From the NCBI GenBank assembly GCA_021781185.1, contig JAJXXI010000649.1:1-6434 (forward strand): a stretch of DNA of 6,434 nucleotides, read 5' to 3'. Each line of letters opens with the position of its first letter. The stretch's first letter is position 1. This document shows positions 1-5,616 of the stretch, piece after piece. Under the pieces are notes generated by a model that was given only the letters and a program-made list of their open reading frames with translations, ran no database searches and was not told the origin of the DNA. This DNA comes from a bacterium (GTDB lineage: Bacteria > Verrucomicrobiota > Verrucomicrobiia > Limisphaerales > UBA11358). A program made the position numbers and the translations under genes.

Positions 1-146
1 TGAAAATGCCCATGCTGGGGATGGCCAAACGGGTGAGCTTCCTCATCAGCCTGGATGGAAAGATCGTCCACGTCACGGACGCGATGAATCCGCAGACGCA
101 CTTTGATGAAATGAAGGCGGCCATCGCGGGGTTGAAGAAAAACTGA
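1..146 (+). CDS. Peroxiredoxin-like (AhpC/TSA, redoxin fold) protein, C-terminal 47 residues
   Basis: The reading frame is open from the left edge to a TGA at 144-146. Its visible end contains MAKRVSFLISLDGKIVHV, then a helix ending in EMKAAIAGLKKN. An R-V-[ST]-F-[LV]-I-x-x-D-G-K-I strand-turn-strand followed by a charged C-terminal helix is typical of the last part of thiol peroxidases of the AhpC/TSA or Bcp type, which reduce peroxides in the cytoplasm. The peroxidatic cysteine region lies outside the window, so catalytic competence cannot be judged. A more distant thioredoxin-fold protein is possible. It converges on the minus-strand glycosidase gene, with about 110 bases between the two stops. 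Confidence 0.6.
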   Translation, partial: KMPMLGMAKRVSFLISLDGKIVHVTDAMNPQTHFDEMKAAIAGLKKN

Positions 147-160
147 GCCAGTGGACTGGC
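138..160 (-). terminator. Possible intrinsic terminator for the GH88/105 gene
   Basis: On the minus strand a perfect GCCAG-TCCA-CTGGC hairpin (147-160) is followed after four bases by TTTTT (138-142). It lies about 95 bases past the glycosidase stop. The U-run falls inside the last codons of the convergent peroxiredoxin gene. A second hairpin, GCACG-ACC-CGTGC, sits beside it at 165-177. The main stem is only 5 bp and the U-run is offset, so this is a modest call. Confidence 0.35.
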
Positions 161-255
161 CGTGGCACGACCCGTGCAACTGACAGGCTCAGGTGACTGG
201 ATTTTTCAACACGATTGAACCCGCCGATTCCGGCCCGGGTCGAAACCGTTCCATT

Positions 256-1359
256 TCATTTTCCGACCAGCGCCCAGGCACACCACAACACCGGAGCTTG
301 ACCGTGCAGATCACCGGTCTGACGCGGACGATCGAGGTAAAATTGTTTGTCCCGGCTTTGGTTGGTGCCCACGCAAATGTCCTGTAGATTCCCTTGTCCG
401 TCAATTTTCCTGCACAGACCGAGCCAGCCACGCCGGGCACAATTGGCATATTCCGCGCCGAGCCAGCCGCGTTTCACACCGACAATCATCGCGTAAGTGA
501 ACATCCCGGTGCCGGAGGTCTCCTCAAATGACTGCGGGTCGTCGAGCAATTGATGCCAGAGGCCGTCGGGCGACTGGACGGTTTTGAGACCGGCCATCAT
601 TTTTTTGTAGCCCGCCATCAGCCGGGCATATTGCGGGTGCGAGGGCGGGAGCGATTGCAGCACTTCCGCCAGGGCGGCGGCCACCCAGCCGTTGCCGCGC
701 GCCCAGTAAAATGGCGCTTCCGGGCCGTGATGAAAGAGGCCGTCAGGCTCCTGCAATTTGTCCAGATACGCCGTGAGTTGCGTGGCGATGTGGTCGGCGT
801 ATTTCCTGTCGTGCGTGGCGCGAAACGCCTGGATCTGCAGGCTGCCAATCATCCAGGCGTCATCCACCCACCAGCGTGTTTCGCGGGTGAGGCCGCCGGG
901 CAACGGATTTGCCCATTGTGCATCAGCGATCGAAGTGCCCAACGCCAGGAGGTTGGTGTCGCCATCGAGCAGGTAAATTTCCAGCGGCACCACGCCGAAA
1001 ACGCTAAAATCCACGTGGCCGCCGGGTGGAATTAATTTTTTATTTTCCGGCCGCCAGACCGGCACGAAGCGGGCGATCAATTGTTGCTCCAGATTGGTGT
1101 TGCCCGTGGCCCGGGCGAAGCGAAGCGCCCCAAACTCAGCGCAGACTTCGGGGTAAACAATGCAGCCGGCCTTGTTTGTGCGCCAGTCCCGGGCGAGAAA
1201 ATTTTCGGCAAGACGCAGACCGACAGTGCGGGGATCGGCGGCAGCGGGGAAAGTGGTCAGGGATGCCGGCAGCGCGCCTCTGCCCGGCAGGCCGGCACAG
1301 GCGGAAAACAAGATCACGCCCAGAAAAACGGGCAGCAGGTAAAAAAAACGATTTGTCAT
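256..1359 (-). CDS. GH88/GH105-family unsaturated glycuronyl hydrolase, exported (putative lipoprotein)
   Basis: This 367-residue protein matches the (alpha/alpha)6-barrel family of unsaturated rhamnogalacturonyl/glucuronyl hydrolases (YteR/YesR type). These enzymes hydrate the 4,5-unsaturated uronic acid left by polysaccharide lyases. Visible signatures, numbered from the chosen Met, are WWVDDAWMIG at about 163-172 (the Asp-rich motif expected to hold a catalytic acid), FHHG at 209-212, ARGNGW near 220-225, DGLWHQLLDD near 265-274, SGTGMF at 282-287, and GDLHGQAPVLW at 349-359 near the end. I chose the ATG at 1357-1359 because MTNRFFYLLPVFLGVILFSAC is an immediate signal peptide. Cys21 sits in a near-lipobox (F rather than L at -3), so membrane anchoring is likely but not certain. 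Upstream TTG (1401) and ATG (1395) starts would put 12-14 polar residues before the signal. The substrate (pectin, alginate, glycosaminoglycan or another glycan) cannot be told; no lyase or SusC/D-like partner is in the window. Confidence 0.88.
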   Translation of the reverse strand: MTNRFFYLLPVFLGVILFSACAGLPGRGALPASLTTFPAAADPRTVGLRLAENFLARDWRTNKAGCIVYPEVCAEFGALRFARATGNTNLEQQLIARFVPVWRPENKKLIPPGGHVDFSVFGVVPLEIYLLDGDTNLLALGTSIADAQWANPLPGGLTRETRWWVDDAWMIGSLQIQAFRATHDRKYADHIATQLTAYLDKLQEPDGLFHHGPEAPFYWARGNGWVAAALAEVLQSLPPSHPQYARLMAGYKKMMAGLKTVQSPDGLWHQLLDDPQSFEETSGTGMFTYAMIVGVKRGWLGAEYANCARRGWLGLCRKIDGQGNLQDICVGTNQSRDKQFYLDRPRQTGDLHGQAPVLWCAWALVGK

Positions 1360-1383
1360 GCCCCCATTAAACCCTGATGGGGC
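1360..1383 (-). other. Hairpin abutting the GH88/105 start codon
   Basis: On the minus strand CCCCAT (1377-1382) can pair with ATGGGG (1362-1367) across a 9-base loop, with an extra G-C pair at 1360/1383 if C1361 is bulged. The 3' arm is the only purine-rich, SD-like stretch before the ATG at 1359, so the fold could mask the translation start. The pairing is seen in the sequence; regulation is inference. Confidence 0.3.
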
Positions 1384-1405
1384 GCAGGAGGCCATCGCCA
1401 ATTCA

Positions 1406-1431
1406 GGGGAAGATCGTCAACCGGCTTCCCC
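1406..1431 (-). terminator. Terminator-like hairpin after the ispF/small-protein unit
   Basis: GGGGAAG (1406-1412) and CTTCCCC (1425-1431) form a perfect 7-bp inverted repeat with a 12-base loop. It starts two bases after the stop codon of the small protein. No U-run follows on either strand, so it could be a non-canonical terminator, a pause or an RNA 3'-end stabiliser. It separates the ispF unit from the glycosidase gene. Confidence 0.35.
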
Positions 1432-1433
1432 AT

Positions 1434-1703
1434 TCAAATTTCCACTTCGGGAAATTTTTCGCGGATCTGGGCGCGCAGACGTTCCTCGTCATCCGGCTGA
1501 TAACGCCGCCGGTTGACCAGCCGCTGAACCGCATCGAGCAATTCCAGCCAGTCCTCAATCGGCGGTTCTTTCACCCGTTGCCAGACATCGAAGCGTTTGG
1601 CGCGGTGGTAGAAATGATATTCGCGCCCGACGTGCTGGGCGTAAACCTGGAGTTTTTCACCGTCCTCGGTGACGCGTTTCCAACTGATTTCGGCTTTGGG
1701 CAT
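1434..1703 (-). CDS. Conserved small protein of unknown function, downstream of ispF
   Basis: This encodes an 89-residue, highly charged soluble protein (MPKAEISWKRV... to ...REKFPEVEI) with no signal peptide or membrane segment. An N-terminal half rich in beta-type sequence (VTEDGEKLQVYAQHVGREYHFYHRAKRFDVW) is followed by a helix, PIEDWLELLDAVQRLVNRR, and a second helix, DDEERLRAQIREKFPEVEI. The pattern resembles small conserved proteins I associate with Gram-negative genomes, but I cannot name a family or function. The ATG at 1703 is preferred. An in-frame TTG at 1709 abuts the ispF stop codon (TAA TTG CCC ATG), so translational coupling to ispF is likely whichever start is used. No SD is visible. 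Confidence 0.75.
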   Translation of the reverse strand: MPKAEISWKRVTEDGEKLQVYAQHVGREYHFYHRAKRFDVWQRVKEPPIEDWLELLDAVQRLVNRRRYQPDDEERLRAQIREKFPEVEI

Positions 1704-1709
1704 GGGCAA

Positions 1710-2189
1710 TTATTCAGGCAGATTCACGCTGGCCACCGCCATCGCGGCGATGCCTTCCTCGCGGCCGATGAAACCCATCAGCTCGTTCGTGGTGGCCTTG
1801 ACGCCGATCTGTTTCTCGGAAACGTCCAGCGCGGCGGCGATGCGTCGCTTCATTTCGGCGATGTAGGGATAAACTTTCGGTGCCTGGGCAATGAGCGTGG
1901 CATCCACATTCACGATTTTTCCATTGCGCAGCGCGACGATGCGCGCGGCTTCCGCCAGAAACGTTTTGCTCGGCACGCCTTTCCAGCGCGGGTCGGTGTT
2001 CGGGAAAAAATGGCCGATGTCCTCCTCGCCCAGCGCGCCGAGGACGGCGTCGCAGATGGCGTGCATCAGCGCGTCGGCATCCGAATGGCCGTCAAGGCCC
2101 TTCGGGTGCGGAATTTCCACGCCGCCGAGAACGAGCTTGCGCCCGGCGACCAGTTGATGAACGTCATAGCCAATACCAACGTGAACCAT
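1710..2189 (-). CDS. ispF: 2-C-methyl-D-erythritol 2,4-cyclodiphosphate synthase
   Basis: IspF cyclises CDP-methylerythritol 2-phosphate to methylerythritol 2,4-cyclodiphosphate, releasing CMP, in the MEP route to isoprenoids. It is a cytoplasmic homotrimer with a divalent metal at each site. The 159-residue length is exactly typical. Metal ligands are visible: D9-x-H11 in GYDVHQL and H43 in DALMHAICDA. Also present are GGVEIPHPKGLDGHSDAD (about 22-39), DIGHFFPNTDP (about 57-67), VNVDATLIAQAPK, and the C-terminal family signature KATTNELMGFIGREEGIAA. The start MVHVGIGYDVH fits the family N-terminus. The usual partner ispD is not adjacent. The downstream 89-residue gene is closely linked. The promoter placement suggests a very short or absent leader. 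Confidence 0.97.
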   Translation of the reverse strand: MVHVGIGYDVHQLVAGRKLVLGGVEIPHPKGLDGHSDADALMHAICDAVLGALGEEDIGHFFPNTDPRWKGVPSKTFLAEAARIVALRNGKIVNVDATLIAQAPKVYPYIAEMKRRIAAALDVSEKQIGVKATTNELMGFIGREEGIAAMAVASVNLPE

Positions 2190-2196
2190 GCGTGGG

Positions 2197-2224
2197 ATGA
2201 TAAGTTCCCCCCGCCCCGCAACAA
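2197..2224 (-). promoter_or_regulatory. Putative ispF promoter giving a leaderless or near-leaderless mRNA
   Basis: On the minus strand TATCAT (2197-2202, 5 of 6 to the -10 consensus) lies 16 bases after a weak TTGTTG (2219-2224). Only seven bases, CCCACGC, separate the -10 from the ispF ATG, so a normal +1 would fall on or next to the A of the start codon. The G-rich stretch GGGGCGGGGGG that could pass for an SD lies inside the spacer, upstream of any transcript start from this promoter. Confidence 0.45.
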
Positions 2225-2230
2225 AGGAAT

Positions 2231-2320
2231 TTATTCGGCCGGTTCCGCCAGTGTGAAAAACCCAGTCGGGCGTTTGCCAGGTTCGCTTTCAGCGGCACCC
2301 TTGCCGCCGTATGCCCACAT
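2231..2320 (-). CDS. Possible 29-residue ORF upstream of ispF (doubtful)
   Basis: An ATG at 2318-2320 with AAGGA four bases upstream opens a 29-codon frame, beginning MWAYGGKGAAESEPGK and ending TGFFTLAEPAE, with TAA at 2231-2233. It could be a small peptide, the remnant of a larger gene, or chance. The TGFF...EPAE end resembles a same-frame stretch at 196-228 on the + strand. No family is recognised. The rest of the 2190-2422 gap holds only the ispF promoter and the terminator of the PEP-CTERM gene. Confidence 0.2.
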   Translation of the reverse strand: MWAYGGKGAAESEPGKRPTGFFTLAEPAE

Positions 2321-2362
2321 GATGTCCTTGCAAAAGATCCTCCGGTTGACTGAAACACCGGC

Positions 2363-2396
2363 AAACAAGCAAGTGACCGCAGTCGCCTGCGTCCAC
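2363..2396 (-). terminator. Intrinsic terminator of the PEP-CTERM gene
   Basis: On the minus strand GTGGACGCAG and CTGCGGTCAC pair (one wobble, one mismatch) around a GCGA tetraloop of GNRA type (2373-2396). The T-rich run TTGCTTGTTT follows directly (2363-2372). It begins 26 bases after the stop at 2423, the expected spacing for a gene-end terminator. Confidence 0.5.
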
Positions 2397-2422
2397 CTGA
2401 AGTTTTACTGCTCACATCCGAC

Positions 2423-3259
2423 TCACCTGCGACGACGCAAGAGACGACCGGTCAGCATCCCAGCACCCGCCAAAAACAGCGAGATAGTTGAAGCTTCCGG
2501 AACCGGAGCAGGTTGAACAAGCTGAAGGCCATTGATAAACGTGTCGTAGGTAATGGCATTCTTCGAACCGCAATAACTGCCTTCTGTGATGAAAAGATTC
2601 CCCGAGGCATCCGTCGTTGCGTTCATCACAACATAACTTACGCCCTGATTTGCCGATAAGGTCACATCCGACGCAGTCGTCCCAACCACACCAGTATTGA
2701 AAGCCGTCGCAGTGAGAGATCCCGATGTGCTCGTGCCGGCATAGGTGGCCCAAAGTCCGCCTTCACCAACCGAACCACTGCCACTGTTACCCATCGCATA
2801 GCCGTAAAGAGTGTAGGTCGTATCAGGCAAGAGGCCACTAAACAGAAATTCGTTGATACCGTAACCCGAACCGTCATTGGGCTGGATGAATTGCGTCACT
2901 CCCATCAACGCCGAGGGATTGGCACCCTGCCCACTAATTGTCTGTCCAAAGGGCGAAAACGAGGTGCCCGCCGTCCCACTACGGGTCTGGCTGAAGGTGA
3001 ATGACACCGAGGTGGCTTGACTTCCGCTGGCGCTGTTTGCCGTCAAACCGCTGCTCAAGACATACGGCCCGGCGCCACTGGCGGACGCCAAGGACAAGTT
3101 GTTCCAAACATCTGATGAACCGAAGCCGGTGGTGGCGGTGCCGACCATGGGTGTGTTATTGTTTAGTTGGACGTTAAAAATCAAGCTTTGGGCATGGAGC
3201 ACTGATGTGGCAAGAGCGGGAATCAGCGACGCCAGAGTGACGGCAGTTTTAATTTTCAT
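2423..3259 (-). CDS. Exported PEP-CTERM sorting-domain protein
   Basis: This 278-residue protein starts with a classical signal peptide (MKIKTAVTLASLIPALATSVLHA, likely cleaved before QS). A long Gly/Ser/Thr/Ala/Asn-rich beta-type body follows, containing DVWNNL, an LLPDTTYTLYGYAMGN stretch and a DTFINGLQLVQ strand near the end. The tail VPEAST, then a hydrophobic segment ISLFLAGAGMLTG, then RLLRRRR, is the PEP-CTERM tripartite signal. In known systems an exosortase (EpsH/XrtA type) recognises it for surface or extracellular-matrix delivery. The motif is PEA rather than the usual PEP. The body is low-complexity and I recognise no enzymatic domain; one Cys (SYCGSKN) occurs late. The ATG at 3257-3259 is chosen because the signal peptide follows immediately; an upstream open extension is not protein-like. 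No SD is visible. It is monocistronic, with its own terminator. Confidence 0.85.
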   Translation of the reverse strand: MKIKTAVTLASLIPALATSVLHAQSLIFNVQLNNNTPMVGTATTGFGSSDVWNNLSLASASGAGPYVLSSGLTANSASGSQATSVSFTFSQTRSGTAGTSFSPFGQTISGQGANPSALMGVTQFIQPNDGSGYGINEFLFSGLLPDTTYTLYGYAMGNSGSGSVGEGGLWATYAGTSTSGSLTATAFNTGVVGTTASDVTLSANQGVSYVVMNATTDASGNLFITEGSYCGSKNAITYDTFINGLQLVQPAPVPEASTISLFLAGAGMLTGRLLRRRR

Positions 3260-3328
3260 GGGGTTTATGTTTAGTTTTATGTTTGGTTGCGTGATTACGA
3301 TTGTTGACCAATCAATGATCCACATTTC

Positions 3329-3357
3329 TATATGCTGAATAGTTTGAGAATATACAA
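3329..3357 (-). promoter_or_regulatory. Possible promoter of the PEP-CTERM gene
   Basis: In the AT-rich gap between phoR and this gene, the minus strand has TTGTAT (3352-3357), a 17-base spacer, and CATATA (3329-3334). This predicts a leader of about 60 bases. Just downstream are an inverted repeat GATTG-N5-CAATC (3299-3313) and two AAACATAAA-like repeats right before the start codon. These are weak matches, supported mainly by position and base composition. Confidence 0.3.
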
Positions 3358-3440
3358 GCCACCATCTTGCGCCAACGAGCGCTTCTGCAAATTGATTTGA
3401 ATTTTCTGCACCGCAGTTGCGCCGTGACCGCCGGGTCTTT

Positions 3441-4631
3441 TCAAACCAAATCCCGAAGAGTTGCCTGAAATTCTGGCAGCGTGAAGAAAAAGGTCGCGCC
3501 GTGGCCGGGTTCGCTCTCCGCCCGCACTTCGCCGCCATGCGCCTGCACAATGTGTTTCACGATGGAAAGCCCCAGCCCCGTTCCGCCCTGATCGCGGGAA
3601 CGCGCCTTGTCCACGCGGTAAAACCGCTCGAACACGCGGTCGAGCGCCTCGGCGGGAATGCCCGGGCCGTCATCACGCACGGAAACCTCCAGCTTGCCAT
3701 CCGCCAGCTTTTTCCCGCCGACCGCGACCAGGCCGTTCGCGCGTCCGTATTTGATGGCGTTGTCCACGAGGTTGGCGAGCACCTGATCCAGCCGGTGCGC
3801 GTCGCCGTTGGCCGTAAGATCGGGAATTTCGCAGACGAGTTTTGTGCCTTTGCCCTCGGCCTTGGAATGCAGATCGTTGAAGACTTTTTCGGCGAGCGAA
3901 CGCAGATTCACCGGCTGCAGGTCCAGGTTCATCCGGCCGGACTCCAGCGCGGAAATCGTCAGCAAATCCTGGATGAGCAGGTCCAGCCGGTTGGCGTTGC
4001 GCTCGATGGTTTTCAGGAAGCGCTCGGCCACCTCGGGATTGTTTCGCGCGCCGTCCAGCAGCGTCTCCACGTAGCCCTTGATGAGCGAGAGCGGCGTGCG
4101 CAACTCATGGCTGACATTCGCCACAAACTCCTCGCGCTGGCGCTCGAGCTGTTTCAGCCGCGTCAAATCATGGAACACCAGGATCGTCCCCTCGCGTTCG
4201 CCGGCGGAGTTGGTGATGGCGGCGGCATTCACCTGCAACCAGCGCTCGCCGAGCCCCGGCAGCTTGATTTCGTAATCCAGCACCTGTTTTGCGGATTCGA
4301 CGCGCTGCAACAGTTCGTCCAGCTCGTGCAGCCGCAGTGCTTCGACGACCGTTTTGCCGCGCAGTTCGGTCTTCAGGCCGAAGAGATTTTTGAAAGCGCG
4401 GTTGGCCAGGTAAATTTTTTTGCCGCGGTCCAGCAGCAGCAACCCTTCGAGCATGGAATCAAAGAGGATTTTCTGCTGGGCCTGCGCGTCCACGGACGTC
4501 TGTTGCTGGCGCTGGCGCAAATCCTCGATCTCGGCCGCCCGCAGTTCCTGCTGCGCGCGATATTTTGCCCGCCACCGGAAATGGAGGCCAAGGAGCACCG
4601 CCAACGCAAAGATGAACAGGAAAAACCACAC
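3441..4631 (-). CDS. phoR: PhoR-type sensor histidine kinase with PAS domain
   Basis: This 396-residue membrane kinase should autophosphorylate and phosphorylate the adjacent PhoB-type regulator. In order it has one N-terminal hydrophobic segment (residues 2-18) and then a charged coiled-coil-like linker (about 19-55). A PAS domain starting at QQKILFDSMLEGLLLLD (about 52-155) follows. The HisKA domain carries phospho-acceptor H175 in FVANVSHELRTPLSLIKGY. The HATPase domain has an N box NLVDNAIKY (287-295), G1 DDGPGI (320-325), F box FERFYRVD (334-341) and G2 GGTGLGLSIVKH (349-360). All key residues are present. The start is GTG at 4631: an in-frame TAA lies 12 bases upstream, and later Met codons would remove the membrane segment. 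Having one rather than two membrane segments and no periplasmic sensor domain fits the PhoR class that senses through the Pst/PhoU system. That phosphate is its signal is inferred from the partner's Pho-box-like repeats. Confidence 0.9.
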   Translation of the reverse strand: MWFFLFIFALAVLLGLHFRWRAKYRAQQELRAAEIEDLRQRQQQTSVDAQAQQKILFDSMLEGLLLLDRGKKIYLANRAFKNLFGLKTELRGKTVVEALRLHELDELLQRVESAKQVLDYEIKLPGLGERWLQVNAAAITNSAGEREGTILVFHDLTRLKQLERQREEFVANVSHELRTPLSLIKGYVETLLDGARNNPEVAERFLKTIERNANRLDLLIQDLLTISALESGRMNLDLQPVNLRSLAEKVFNDLHSKAEGKGTKLVCEIPDLTANGDAHRLDQVLANLVDNAIKYGRANGLVAVGGKKLADGKLEVSVRDDGPGIPAEALDRVFERFYRVDKARSRDQGGTGLGLSIVKHIVQAHGGEVRAESEPGHGATFFFTLPEFQATLRDLV

Positions 4632-4645
4632 GGGATGAATTTAAT

Positions 4646-4675
4646 CACGGATGAACGCGGATGAACACCGATAAA
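4646..4675. repeat. 10-bp degenerate tandem repeat between phoB and phoR
   Basis: Three adjacent 10-base units are seen on the + strand: CACGGATGAA, CGCGGATGAA and CACCGATAAA. A partial fourth, CACGGGATGAA, is at 4629-4639. The minus-strand reading (TTCATCCGTG / TTCATCCGCG) resembles an intergenic repeat I recall as common in Verrucomicrobiota and Planctomycetota genomes. The units are visible; that the element is genome-wide is recollection, not tested. Confidence 0.6.
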
Positions 4676-4720
4676 AACGAGGCGGGCAACCTCTTTGCCG
4701 CCAGGCCCGATACCGCCTCG
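4673..4720 (-). terminator. Strong intrinsic terminator between phoB and phoR
   Basis: On the minus strand an 8-bp perfect stem CGAGGCGG (4713-4720) / CCGCCTCG (4678-4685) is followed at once by TTTTT (4673-4677). The intervening bases can form an alternative stem, GGCGGCAA (4695-4702) with TTGC-CGCC (one bulged base), which also sits just before the U-run. It begins 9 bases after the regulator's stop codon. Read-through of this element is the only way phoR could be expressed from the phoB promoter. Confidence 0.65.
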
Positions 4721-4729
4721 GTGGTTGCT

Positions 4730-5410
4730 TCATTCGATGAAGCGATAGCCAACGCCGCGCACCGTGTCCAGATGCTTCGAGGCGGGGCCGATTTTCTCCC
4801 GGAGCCGGCGCATGTGCGTGTCCACGGTGCGGGTGTCAATCAGGCTGTCGTATTCCCACACATCGCGCAGGAGGTGATCGCGCGATTGCACGCGGCCCGC
4901 GCGCTGCGCCAGCACGGTGAGCAGCTTGAATTCCGTGGCGGTCAGATCAATCGGCTTGCCCTTCCAGCTTGCCACATGCCGCGGCAGGTCAATCAGCAGG
5001 TCGCCAAACCGAAGCTGTTCCTTGGGTTTCTCGTCGGACTGCGAACGGGCGAGGATTTTCTTCACGCGCAACAACAGTTCGCGCGGGCTGAAGGGTTTGG
5101 TGAGGTAATCATCCGCGCCGAGTTCCAAACCGAGCACGCGGTCAATTTCCGCCGCCTTGGCCGTGAGCATGATGATGGGCACCCTGGCCGTCGCCGCTTC
5201 CAGCCGCAGCGTTTTGCAGATCTCAAAACCATCCATTTCCGGCAGCATCACGTCCAGCACGATCAGGTCGGGCGGCTGTGAACGGGCTTTTTTCAAAGCC
5301 TCCGCCCCGTCCGCCGCCGTGGCGACAACATAACCGGCCTGCTTGAGGTTGAACTCAACGAGTTCCACCGCTTCGGGTTCATCATCCACAACTAGAATAC
5401 GCGGTTTCAC
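4730..5410 (-). CDS. phoB: PhoB-type response regulator (OmpR family)
   Basis: This 226-residue cytoplasmic transcription regulator has the usual PhoB length. The receiver domain (1-120) has the acidic pair D9/D10 in LVVDDE, phospho-acceptor D53 in LIVLDVMLPEMDG, T83 in MLTAK and K105 in YLTKPF. The winged-helix DNA-binding domain follows (about 130-226): LIDLPRHVASWKGKPIDLTATEFKLL, then RVQSRDHLLRDVW, the recognition-helix segment RTVDTHMRRLREKIG, and the wing HLDTVRGVGYRF. The start is GTG at 5410, giving MKPRILVVDDE, the normal N-terminus. The only nearby ATG (5412) is out of frame and runs straight into TGA. There is no SD, and the leader from the proposed promoter would be about 10 bases. 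The gene lies upstream of phoR. PhoP or another OmpR-type paralogue is possible, but the 11-bp TGTCAC repeats upstream favour PhoB. Confidence 0.88.
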   Translation of the reverse strand: MKPRILVVDDEPEAVELVEFNLKQAGYVVATAADGAEALKKARSQPPDLIVLDVMLPEMDGFEICKTLRLEAATARVPIIMLTAKAAEIDRVLGLELGADDYLTKPFSPRELLLRVKKILARSQSDEKPKEQLRFGDLLIDLPRHVASWKGKPIDLTATEFKLLTVLAQRAGRVQSRDHLLRDVWEYDSLIDTRTVDTHMRRLREKIGPASKHLDTVRGVGYRFIE

Positions 5411-5426
5411 ATGCGCAGGATGGCAG

Positions 5427-5432
5427 GGTATA
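5427..5432 (-). promoter_or_regulatory. Putative -10 element of phoB
   Basis: TATACC on the minus strand matches 4 of 6 positions of the -10 consensus. No -35 hexamer lies 16-18 bases upstream, as is usual for PhoB-activated promoters where the Pho box replaces it. Predicted transcription start is near 5420, leaving a leader of about 10 bases. Confidence 0.35.
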
Positions 5433-5451
5433 GACCGTCACACAATTTCAT

Positions 5452-5484
5452 TCCGGTGACAACCCGGTGACGATTGGGTGACAA
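5452..5484 (-). promoter_or_regulatory. Pho-box-like array: three 11-bp direct repeats
   Basis: On the minus strand three consecutive 11-base units read TTGTCACCCAA (5474-5484), TCGTCACCGGG (5463-5473) and TTGTCACCGGA (5452-5462). PhoB dimers bind head-to-tail on 11-bp repeats with a conserved TGTCA-type 7-mer and a 4-bp spacer, which is exactly this spacing. A degenerate fourth unit, ATGAAATTGTG (5441-5451), would bring the array to 8 bases from the -10. Position and orientation predict positive autoregulation of phoB. The array also lies 133 bases upstream of the divergent nnr start and might affect it. Confidence 0.65.
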
Positions 5485-5616
5485 AAAACCAAACCAGGAG
5501 GAAGCAAAAGGCTTCATCCCTCCCCCAGTTCGCCCTAAATCCTCAATTCCATTTCGCCCAACGGATGCCAAGACATTCCACTTTCACCGTCCCGAAAATT
5601 TTGCCACGCTCGACTC

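Noticed and set aside
193..387. 64-codon + strand ORF from GTG 193
   Set aside because: Most of it is antisense to the glycosidase 3' end and it has no SD; only its first part is interesting, as a repeat-like sequence.
1377..2516. 379-codon + strand ORF across ispF, the small gene and the PEP-CTERM 3' end
   Set aside because: It is antisense to a certain ispF, crosses several gene ends and a terminator, and has no protein-like domain pattern.
3306..3334. Possible + strand promoter TTGACC ... TATATG
   Set aside because: The hexamers are too far apart (about 22 bases) and no + strand gene follows.
3260..3550. N-terminal extension of the PEP-CTERM protein to 3550
   Set aside because: The extension overlaps the phoR 3' end, runs through AT-rich promoter-like DNA and would bury the signal peptide nearly 100 residues in.
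3417..4664. 415-codon + strand ORF opposite phoR
   Set aside because: It lies antisense to a kinase gene with all its catalytic motifs in frame; its translation shows no family signature, and such long shadows are usual in GC-rich genes.
4661..5281. 206-codon + strand ORF opposite phoB
   Set aside because: It begins inside the tandem repeat and terminator, and otherwise mirrors the response-regulator gene.
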